Positions 37,016 through 48,300 of a stretch of 64,000 bases of DNA are shown piece after piece. A model generated the notes under the pieces. It ran no database searches. It worked only from the letters and a program-made list of their open reading frames with translations, and was not told the origin of the DNA. The DNA is from Lingula anatina (taxonomy: Eukaryota; Brachiopoda; Lingulata; Lingulida; Lingulidae), in assembly GCF_001039355.2 (NCBI RefSeq), contig NW_019775479.1:243619-307618 (forward strand). The letters run 5' to 3'. How positions within the stretch are numbered: the first letter of the stretch is position 1; every line of letters begins with the position of its first letter. The position numbers and the translations under genes were made by a program.

Positions 37016-37502
37016 GTAAGTCTACTGTGTGTGTATGTGTATGTGTGTGTTTGTGTTTGAGAGAGAGAGAGAGAGAGAAAGGTAACTAATTTTTAAATTC
37101 TTGAAACGGGGTGACCAGGGACTCGAGATACCCAAATAATTCAGTAAAACACATTCGACCTGAAAATGATAACAATGATATGTATCCAGTATATTGGGGT
37201 TCAGTGGTCTTAACAATGTATATGTGTATGCAATGCTGAATATTTTTTATTTGTTCCCATATTATATATTTAGTGTACTTGAATAGAGTCAATCTGATCT
37301 ATCAAGGTAGCACGCTATATTTACAGGAACATCCCCTTGTCACACCGCGGGAGGCCAATGTTACTGGTCGGGAACCATGTGGTGCCGAGGAGATGTGGCC
37401 AAATTGAGCTGTGGAGAAAAATTTCCGCCACTGCCCGACAATCCGTACGACCTGGGCTATGGGTGTTGTATGGGGAAACCGATGCCGTATCTTTTCAAGT
37501 AG
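36949..37502 (+). CDS. secreted six-cysteine, defensin-like peptide precursor, 80 aa, two exons
   Basis: Exon 1 (36949-37015) encodes a start Met and a strongly hydrophobic signal peptide (about 1-22) and stops at G|GTAAGT. Exon 2 (37327-37502) follows TTTACAG, joins in phase 1 and ends in TAG. The mature part of about 58 residues has exactly six cysteines, C27, C34, C42, C51, C69 and C70, i.e. C-x6-C-x7-C-x8-C-x17-CC. The first spacing, six-cysteine total and closing CC resemble beta-defensins, whose genes also often have a signal-peptide exon and a mature-peptide exon. The last loop is much longer than the usual 4-7 residues. Antimicrobial activity is an inference from this architecture; another disulfide-rich secreted peptide (for example a toxin-like or signalling peptide) is possible. 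No frameshift or stop breaks it. Confidence 0.7.
37026..37078. repeat. GT then GA microsatellite in the defensin-like intron
   Basis: A GT-rich run (37026-37055) followed by a GA run (37061-37077), just after the donor site. Confidence 0.85.
37327..37502 (+). CDS. defensin-like gene exon 2 (mature cysteine-rich domain)
   Basis: The acceptor TTTACAG ends at 37326. The exon holds all six cysteines and the stop. In another frame the region also reads open for about 89 codons, but that frame lacks a signal peptide and a cysteine pattern. Confidence 0.7.
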
Positions 37503-40215
37503 AAGATACCAGAAGGGATCAAAGTCAATGGCAAAGATTGGGAAGACATTTTGTCATTTTAATGAGGACGTACCGTGCTTTTCATTTATGTTTATGTATG
37601 TTGTGAAATACGCAAAACAGGACACTGATATTAATAATTTTACGTAATCATGACCAGAACACACTCTTTTTGTCAATCGTTGTCCACATTTTGGTGTTAT
37701 TTTAACAATATATCTGAATACAACCGTTTCGCGTCGTTTTCTGAAATTTAACATTTGAGTAATTTACAGCGTCAAGTGATTCAGAGACAATTTCGGAAAT
37801 GTCATCCACTCAGGAAATAGGATATATTATCAATTGGTACGATAGTATTTGAAAATTGATCAAAGCCAAGCATTTGATGAGTCAGTGAATTAACTTATTA
37901 TACAATGATTCTCAGTGGGAACTGACCAAACCTCTGAATACGTGGAACCTATTCTGTATGTGTGCGAGTGTCCAATAAGTTCACATGACGTTGTACGTTT
38001 TGCAAATGTTTTAATTTGGAGACCTAAGTCTCGATCTACATGTAGGTACACTATACTTTATCTAGATTTGATGTCGCATGGACCGCACTTCTAACACGGT
38101 TCATGTGCTGACGTAGATAACTGAATGGTTTCCTTAGAACTCAAGTCAGCAAGCAAGGACATCAGTTCTGTGATTCACTCTTATTCTCTATCGAGCATTG
38201 TAACCCCTATATTTAGAACAACACATAAAAATAAAATGAGGAGGATCTGCGAAAGGATTGATTGCAATCACGACACTTGAATTTTACCTACAAAATTTAT
38301 TTCACTAATATCAAATTTTATGGACTCATGATTTGCTACAAAAGATAAATCACTGCTTATGTAAACAAAATTCGAGTAGGCTGAACTGGTTTCATGTTTC
38401 AGAAAATGTTCTTAGGAATATACATTTAATGAAATTGAGCAATTAATGATCTTGAAACAAATCAATTTTTCATGCTATAAGTTGTCACTTATCAGTTACC
38501 AATTGTCTTTGCAGTACAATTAAACATCAAATTATATCTAAAAAAGGCAAACCACCACATAAAATTTACCTGCTTAGAAAAGGAAAACTATGTGCAGGTT
38601 TTAAGGCATACATTATCTACACATGTTAACTCAAGCTTGTCAAAGATACTACATGCAAATAGACTAAAACGTATCTGAACACAAACTAATACAATAAAAC
38701 CATTATACTGTCCCAATAGCAAATCAATATGATTTATCATTGATGAATATCACCAGCTGTACAAAGAATTAAGATAAAGAAAGTATACCCTCTGCCTACC
38801 AATACTACCAGGGGATCTAGATACATATTCAATACTTTGAGTCTATCCGGTCATCATCACATCAAAACAATAGCCTTATTAAACTTTGAAGAAAGTTACA
38901 AGATGGCCACATTGGATCTTCAAGTATATAGTGCCCAGTAGAGTAGGAATATTGGCAGACTCATACTTCAACCAAAGCTACCTCTTTTCTTAATATCATT
39001 GGTAACCAAAACTCCAACTTTCAAACTTCTTAATAAAAAAATTACAATTTGAAATAGGTCCAGATATTTAAAAATAAATAAATAAAAATAAGTAAATAAA
39101 TATATATTCTTTACTTGGTCATGACTATCAACAGTGGAAGTATAAAATTATCTTGTCAGTCAAGTATAAAAAAATTCATTAACTTGGTTAAAATTTGTCG
39201 ATCAACAAATATTTTTCCTTTCAGACAAACCGTGAGCAAATAACACAAATCCCCACATTACCGTTACTAATATCAAAAAATTTTTAAATACACCTCAAAT
39301 TCTAAAATAATTGTTTTCATAATTGTATTGTTAATGTTGAAGAATTATTGATAACTATAACATACATCCAATTCATCTGAGGTATATATCTTTTGATGAG
39401 CTTAAAATCAATATGTCTAACTATAATTTAATAATTTCTGCACATGTATTAAAAAACCTTTTTATAGTGAAACATCATGTAACAGCAGCACTTCTCAATT
39501 CTTGTGTTTTGTGACACCCAGCCACTTATCAAATATGTACCATATCTGTACATTTTACATCAGTACCGTCATAAATGACAAATGTCAGACAGTGAGATCA
39601 TAGTTGAAAAATAATGTAATGGTAATGATATGATTGCCTTGGATAGCCCATATTGATGAAAATGCAAGGAGTACAATTCACATTACGTTTTGTTGGATGG
39701 TCTACTCATTAAACACTTTCTGTTAATGTTTATAACTGGAAATGATTGCTGACAGCAGACAGAAGATGAGCATTATATGACTTACATAAGTTAGTCTTGA
39801 AATACTTGCAGAAGGCAAAACTTAGAAAACATTAATATCACTCAAATGCAATACAAAAAGTGACCTTGAAACATATTTGGATTGTGTTTTGAAAAATGGA
39901 CACTGACATCCGACATTTTGGGAAATTACTAACAAAAGTGATCAAAAATATACAAGTGGAGCATTTCAGACAATATCTAATGTAAAATGAGCAAAAGTTG
40001 TGTGTATAAAAAGGAAAAATGAGGTAATGTTGTCTTTAATGTGAAGCATGACTAAGCATGGGTAATAATAATGATAATAACAACTGCCACTGCAGCCAAA
40101 ATGACAATGAAAAATGGCTGACATCTCTTATCATTTTTGCCCTTCCAATCCTTTTTTCCAGTCCTTTTATAAGAGTTTTTCTATCATGATTTTTCTCTTT
40201 CAGTCAACTTTACTA

Positions 40216-40251
<36 letters not shown>

Positions 40252-40336
40252 GCCTCTTCCAACAATTTTGTTAGTGTAAAGTTTGCTCACCCCACTAATA
40301 AAGATACAAAAGTTTTTCTTTTCTTCTCATTTCATG
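37503..40336. other. region between convergent genes, probably including the SLC6 3' UTR
   Basis: No gene supported. A minus-strand AATAAA (plus-strand TTTATT near 38296-38301) could end the SLC6 transcript, giving a 3' UTR of about 2 kb. Plus-strand AATAAA near 38229 could end the defensin-like transcript. A TA microsatellite lies at 40219-40248. Confidence 0.4.
40219..40248. repeat. (TA)n microsatellite
   Basis: Fifteen TA units just beyond the SLC6 stop codon. Confidence 0.9.
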
Positions 40337-40606
40337 TTATACATTGTTACACTCTTGCTGTCCTTGAATCAAAGCTTTCTCTTCATGGGGAACTGAAGCT
40401 GGCTTATCATGCAGGGAATCATTTGGTTTCAGCGGTTTCATCATAATGCCTTCATCCTCTAACTGATTCACTGTAAATTTCATTTCTGGGTGAAACTCTC
40501 GTAACCACTGGCAGCGGGCTGGGCTGAGGGATTCATAGTACTGCTCACGGAACTTGGTTGGCACTGGACCCCAGTCCACTGCCGGGCGACAGAGCTTCTT
40601 GATTCT
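40337..40606 (-). CDS. SLC6 exon 15 (cytoplasmic C-terminus and stop)
   Basis: Starts after TTGTTTTTAG and ends in TAA at 40337-40339. It encodes 89 residues beginning RIKKLCRP and including [15 protein letters not shown], then an acidic, polar tail. Confidence 0.9.
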   Translation of the reverse strand, partial: RIKKLCRPAVDWGPVPTKFREQYYESLSPARCQWLREFHPEMKFTVNQLEDEGIMMKPLKPNDSLHDKPASVPHEEKALIQGQQECNNV

Positions 40607-42264
40607 CTAAAAACAAGACAAAAGACAGAAATATGATGAAAGCCATCAACTAGTCCTTGAATATATCCAAAAAAATATTTATTAAAAACTGAAAATCTTG
40701 CCTCCTAAATCAAAGCTGAATTAAACTTGAATACAATTTACTATTCAATAAATAAATAAATAAACTGATGTGTGTGTGTGTGTGTGTGTGTGTGTAACTG
40801 TGAAAAGTACAAAGATTTCTAACTATAGTATACTGATAGACCCCATTTCCAGAGATTAGATCAATCTACTTTAGATCGACCTAACTCTCTGGGGGTTCAC
40901 GCTAAATAGCTGTCAGCTGGGCGGACATGAAAGTTAATTACTCCCTTACAGCTTGTAGTAGGCGGGACGGACATTTAAGCCGGATTATCTGACAGTAATC
41001 TAGTGAGACTCCCCGCGGGGATAGATCGATCTAAAAGCTCTGGGAATACAGCCATAGTATTGATGCTTTTCAAGAGTACAGTTTTCATGAGATCTTATAA
41101 ATAATTAACACTAGGGGACCTACTGTATAACTTACCTGCAAGATTGGCCCTTTTTCCCTCACAATCTTCAGAATCATTATTCCAGGTATAGGCAGTATAG
41201 AGCAGAGGGCTAGGAGCCACCCAAGAACAATAGCCCATGCTGGATAATGGTAATCCCCATATGTTACCGACTCATGTTGAAGGAAGGTGGCGACAAAGAT
41301 GAACTGGTGGGAAATACAAAGTGACATAAAAGGGTTTTATTTATTTCTTGGAAAAAATCATGGAAAATTAATTCTTATTTCAGAGTACTAACAGCAACTC
41401 AGAAACCTAGCACAAATGAAAAATGACATAATTTTTCATATCTGTGATAGATCTACCTATTTCATAGGAGAAACAAGGCAGCAAAGCTGTCAAATGTACA
41501 GACAAAAAACAGAAAAAAAAGATGCAAAATAGGTCATTTTGTCAATTTTGATGCAATAATGTATGCTTATTATAGCACAGTCTGTCAACGCTAATTTATA
41601 ATCATGCACAACAGGTAACATGGTCACTAACAGATGCAGATCCAGAGATATTTTCTGATGGTGTTCCAAAGTATCCTTGTTGATCCATCCTCCATTTTGA
41701 TGGTCTTCCAACAGAAACCGGTTAATATAAACTTTAAAATCTGACTGTCTTCCAGGAGACCCAGAAGATGGTCTCAATCCAACCCTTCAATAAGATTACA
41801 GTTTCAGGACCATGAGAGTTAAAATTCACATGATGAAAGTCCTANAGTGGTTTTAAGCAGGTCAAGCCTAATGCCTGTACCCCTGTAGTTATCTTAATAG
41901 TAGCTGCTTTTTGTTTATTATTATTTCTTTATTTCATTTTTATTAAATTATTATTATTATTTTGTACTTTATAACAAAACAGACCAAACAGACCAAAATT
42001 GTATTTATATTTATTTAATTCCATTATTTACAAACCATGCACAGCAGTTTACATCATTCTAATAGACAACTACTGATTTCCATGTATCTTTGGGCACAGT
42101 ATACTATATGTTTTGGTACTTTGATTAAGACTGTGAAACTGAACCATGGTAAATGTTTACTGTAATTTGCATCTGGGAAGAACAAAATGTATACAAGTTT
42201 GCCCCAACACAGAATATATTCAGTAAATATCCGTCCACCTAACAGTATAAGCAGATGATTATTG

Positions 42265-42310
<46 letters not shown>

Positions 42311-45300
42311 TTATTTATTTATATATATTAAAAATGGTTTACAAAAACTTTAAAGATAATTCCGTCCCATGGTTTTACATTGGTGGTACAAATTTTAAGA
42401 TTAAAATAATTACAAGTATACATGTATTATTACTCGTCGCAAATATTTCAAACTCTTCTTGTGTCAGATCATTTATCCTTTCAGTTGTTGCATGTTCAGT
42501 GCTCACAACAGTAAAATGTAGGATTATAAACTGTGCTGTATTTCTTTTTATTATTATTATTATTTATTCTTTTATAAGTCCAAATAAAATGTTTTCAGTG
42601 TTGATCAAAAATTGTGAGTAGTGAAGGTAATAGACTACTCCAATCTGTCCGTTTACTCTAAATGTCAACTTGTATATGGTAATATTGTATAATATTTGAA
42701 TTTCACCTGTTGTCTTACAGTATTGTTATGTACAGGGAATGGTACGTGCGTTCCTGATGTTGTCATTATGTCACGTGTCTCAACACGTAGTATGGGCGTG
42801 GCAGTTATAAGACAATAAAACTGACAAAAATATTTACCCCTTTCTACTGTCTTGTTATTAAAAATGGCTGTTCATTCTTTTCTATAGGTAACCTGGTTCA
42901 TCACAAGTATAAGCAGAAACAGAGTGTCAATTTGAAAGTAAAACTGATAGACAAAAGTCTGTATATTCCCACGTGCCATTTGGTGTATTGGTAGGGGTGG
43001 GCAAATATTTTTATGTACTTTACTGTGAAAACATGGCCAAAAAGCCATTTCCTGCCTTTTTTCACAAAGAAATAGCAGATACCAATATAAATCATTAGCT
43101 TTGGTAAAAAATATTGTCAGATTTGTGTTCAGCAGCAAAAATGGCTATATAATCCACCTGTTTTAAAAACATTTTTGTCATTTGCCCACCCCTAGTATTG
43201 GCTATACTACAACTTTTACTGCACTTGTTTCCTGTATACGTACCACTCTTTGGTGCATTCTAATATATATATTCTGATATACTAATATGGCACGAGCTAA
43301 TTCATGCATTGTGACTGCTGCCGGTTCGTGGTATTCTCTCAGCAGCTTATCCTGCATAGACAGAGTTCTGCTGAAGACATCCACAGCATCGTCTGCCTTG
43401 CCCATCTGTAGCATTTCATGGCCTATGCCGTGCAGAGTACTGGCTGTTGGTTGGCTCTCTCCACATATCTTCTCCCAAATACATAGTAGAGCTCTTTGTA
43501 ACTTTGGTAACCCATTTCGAGACTAAACTTACAAGCTCACTTTTTTCTTTCTTTAACGTTATCCTCAAAAGTTTGACTGTGGCTGTGCACATGATTAACG
43601 AGGTTTTGGACGGGAGAGTTTTTTTTAATCCAGCGTGATCAACTTAATAAACATTTGTTCAGTAGAAAGAGAATTGTATATGTAAATGTATCACGTCCGT
43701 CCGTGAAGATTGCCAGTAAAGCTGAAGGCCCTGAAAATATTGGCATTTTAGAGGGCGTACGTCCATGTGTAATCCGTGGTTTATATAAAATTCATAGTAA
43801 AATATTGAAAAATAATTTTGTGTCGTTGACAAGATCCATAACCTTAGGAAGCATATTAAACAAGGCAGCAAAGCTGTCAAATGTACAGACGAAAAACAGA
43901 AAAAAAAGATGCAAAATAGGTCATTTTGTCAATTTTGATGCAATAATGTATGCTTATTATAGCACAGTCTGTCAACGCTAATTTATAACCATGCACAACA
44001 GGTAACATGGTCACTAACAGATGCAGATCCAGAGATATTTTCTGACAGTATTCCAAAGTATCCTTGTTGATCCATCCTCCATTTTGATGGTCTTCCAACA
44101 GAAACCGGTTAATATAAACTTTAAAATCTGACTGTCTTCCAGGAGACCCAGAAGATGGTCTCAATCCACCCCTTCAATAAGATTACAGTTTCAGGACCAT
44201 GAGAGTTAAAATTCACATGAAAGTCCCAAAATATGAAAGTCCCAATATATGAAAAAAGATGACAGTGCATGAAATAATATTGCAGCGTGTTTAAAGACAT
44301 AAATACCAATACAACTGCTTATGTGGAAATACTGAAAATGTGCAGAGCCTCAGGTGGATCAGGGCGTAGCCTGAGCAAAATGCCAGGGGGGGCAGTAAGC
44401 GGACACGAGGGGGTAGGGTGTGGGAGGGATTGTCCCCCTCCCACGGTGTGGAAAATTTTTAAAAACTGTATGTATAATACTGCATTCTGGTGCATTGGCA
44501 TGAACTGAGTTTGCTAAAAACAGTATACCTTTGTAAACAGATTGTTGAATGATTGTCTAGTGGCCATGAGTGCATTTTCTCAGAGAATTTACATCAACTT
44601 TGCAATTATTTTTTTACCTTTTTTTTTATTATTATTATTATTTTTTTTTTTTGCACCTCAAATCCCAGGGGGGGCAGCTGCCCCCTTGCCCCCCTCGAGG
44701 CTACGGCCCTGTGGATGGGAGTTAAAAATCACATCTTAAAAATGCCAGTGTTGGAGAAATAATTAAAAAGAAAATATATATATATAATTCCAATGAAGCT
44801 GCTATTCATTGCTTCCTTATTATGGCTGANCGACGGCGACGACGGCGACGACAGACGCAGATGATGGCTATATGTACAGACACATCTGTGTCTGTACATA
44901 AAAAAACTGAAAACCTGTTTTGAATTACCTATACACAATTTAGGTGTTAAGTAATACATATCTTATCAGCCACAGGATGAGCAAATGTCAAGTGAATGTT
45001 TCAACCATTTCTGTCATTACCCAATTATAACAATTAAGTTACACAGCATTATATATTTGAGTTAAGAAATTACTCACAAGTATCACTGCTGGGGTCACAA
45101 ACAGCCAGGAATATTTGTACAGTATTGGAGGCTTACGCCCAATCATCAGCTCTATGTCCTCATAAAAGCGGTCGACTCCTGCAAAAACATATTTATATAT
45201 AAAATATATTTTTTGATATACGAAGTTGAGGCCATTATTACCAAATAATACATATTTATTTATAAATACATTTTAAAGCCAACTATCCTAAATAAAAGTA

Positions 45301-48300
45301 ATATTTTCAGAATACTTAACATTTTACATTTCAGAGAAAATGATGAAGATTTTTATAAATTGCCTGCAACAGAAACTAATGTTGTTGAACATACATTTAC
45401 CAACACAATCACAGCAGCGAGAAACATTTCAGAAGTCATCAAAAAGAGAGAAAATAAATGAAAACTACTTCTTACCATACACATAGGCCACCACAATACA
45501 CTCCATAAAGGAGAAGACCATAAGTGAATACGTGGAGCTGTACCAGTCCATGATCTGGAGGATATAGATCCCACCCTGAATGAAAAATAAAAGACTGACA
45601 GATACATCACTTTTAAAGCATAATTATTCACTAGCCTACATTCCATCAAAAAGATCTATTCTCTTCTTAAGAATGTCCAGAGACTTCTTCTTCTCTTTGT
45701 GGTATTGGCTATTATATACACTCTGTATTATGTGGTCATTACCTTAGTAACAATAACAATTCCAAGAAGGAACTGTACAAAACAAGTGGCAGCAATAAAC
45801 AGGGTCTTCCTCTTCCTCAGGAAATGCGGGTACTCATCCACAAAGGCAGATGTCATAGTCTCAAACATACCAAACTGAAAAAACAGATTTGTTATCATGC
45901 AGTGCACTAAGAGAGCACATGTCTGACATAATCAATAACGTGTACTAAATAAACCAACTAAGTATATACAACAGGACAGAATAATATCTAAAGGGCAGCT
46001 TCAAACTATATCTTCCCTTGTCAAAGGGATCCAAGATAAGATATTTTGAATAAAATATTCATTTATTTAGAGAAAATCTTTAATAAATTTAACTTTTTTG
46101 AAATTTCATTAAAAAAAGCATTGGTTTTGATTATCAAGTCAATTCTAATAACTTAAGTTTGAGCACTTTTAAATCTTATTGTTAACACTTGGAAAGATCT
46201 GAAACATTTTCAAAATAATAACCCAGAAGAACAGACCTGGCTATCCACCCCTACAGTCAGTAACATCAGAAAGAACAGCACTGCCCACATGGGAGAGATA
46301 GGCAGCTTGGCCAAGGCCCCTGGGTACACCACAAATGCCAATCCTGGACCTGAAAGGAAAGCACCAAGAACATGGGCACTTTGATTGATAAAGCATGGGA
46401 TATTTAAGAAACTATATTAATCTCACCTTTTGTGAACCTTGAGGCAATCATTTTATTCATAATCTTTTCTACCAATAATGAATTACTGAAATGCTACAGT
46501 CATTTTTGGTAGATATGTGATTTAAAACTGGAACTTTAAATTTGGTACTAAGTAACATAACAATGGAAGTGAAAAATGATTTGCCCCTAGGATCCAACTA
46601 CACGTGGATAGGGTCTAAGTCTGTCTTTGCCTTGATTCTTGCTAATTGGGTATACCTGTTGCCACTGATCACATATGTCTGAAAACTCAACATCTAATGT
46701 GGCACAGTGATAGTGAGGACCACAAGCTAACAAAAGGGTTTTTGCTGCTGGCTTTAACTACATTTAATTAAAGGGATAATAACTCTTCGTTTTGGCCAAA
46801 AAATAAGTTTTCCTGGAGTAAACAACAATTTTCCCATACTTACCAATGATTAATTTATCCATTTTTACATTCAAAGTTAGTCCCTGGTTTTTTTCTAAAA
46901 AGTTTGGTTTTTTGTTAAAATCTCTTAAGAGATTATAACAGAGTATGGCCATCAATGGAGGTCACGTGGTCTGAACACAAGCTCAGATATCAGAATAATA
47001 GCTATAACTGCTGTTTTTGTCGTAAAACAGAATATATTATATTTCTATGAGTTATTCACAATGTTTTTATTGTGAAATATGGACCTCATATGAAGAGTTA
47101 TTATCCCTTTAATTGAAAAACCTCTCAGAGGCTAAATAATGAAAAAAAGTGCACTTCCTTAGTGAAAGAAGTGCACAGTTTTTCAGCCAGACAGTTATTA
47201 TCTTATTTTTTCATTTGCAGTTGATATTTGTGTTAAGATACAATCATTTCACCACACAGGGATGAGGGATGATCAGGGTACGGGACTGCAGGGAAAGCAC
47301 ATTCTGAGCATTCTTATTGTAACAACAGCTCATCAGGTTGCCCTGATCTTTATTCTATTTTTCTTTTGTCTTTTTTTTTTTTTTTTTTTTTTGCAGTTTC
47401 TATTAACTAAAATATTGAGCCTAAATAAAATGTAGATGCCCTACTGAAAATTCTCATCAAATTTGTTTAACTGTAAATGCCATGGCAGCATGTATTTATT
47501 ATATCTGAGTATTACTGCTTAACATAAAATAAATTAATAAAATAATTAAACAAATAAATGATCTACAATAAGCAATATCTCCACTGAAGTGAATTTTTAC
47601 ATAAAAAACTCTTAAAAGTCTTATAAATAGCATCCTCCGATCAATAGGAAGCTGGACAGAGAAAAGATGCCAACAAGAGAAGCGGATCTTTTTCTGAAAT
47701 ACAAAAGTTAATCCAGGCAGAAGATAGATTTAAAGTGTAAAGGGCATTGAAGACTGATGTTGAGTTTATCATCTCCAAGCCAGTCGGCCATGTGTTCTGA
47801 ACCTGGTGGAAGCTGAATGACTGCAATTCCATTAACATAGAAAAAAAGGACAAGAAAACTGGCTGTAATTAGGAAAGCAACTTACACATTTTTGCAACAT
47901 CAAAAACAAAACCAACCAAAAATAAAAAAACATAAATGAAAAAAAAAAAAATCTCAAGGAAAGAAATCATGAAACAGGAGATGCCAATGACTCTAAATTG
48001 GCTATTGCTTGGAAGAGTATACTGCACTGCTAATGAATGATAATATACTGTACTGGGGTAATATATGGCTTTATGATGATTATTTCAAGCGCAAGCTTCA
48101 TAGCCACAATACCAGTGAGACCATTACAGTAGCTTAAGAATCACACTTTCAATCTTACTAGTTAAAGTAACAATACCTGAAAGTAAATATCATGAAGATT
48201 AACATATATCTACTTAAAAAAACTATTGCTGCTCTTGTTGCTGAAAGGTTCAAATCAAAAGCATCATATTTGGGTACTGAAGCTTGAATCAACTTTTTTT

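Noticed and set aside
41490-41777. 95-codon minus frame also present at 43877-44164
   Set aside because: Both copies are in a duplicated block, and the few differences between them change amino acids freely. No domain, no splice context.
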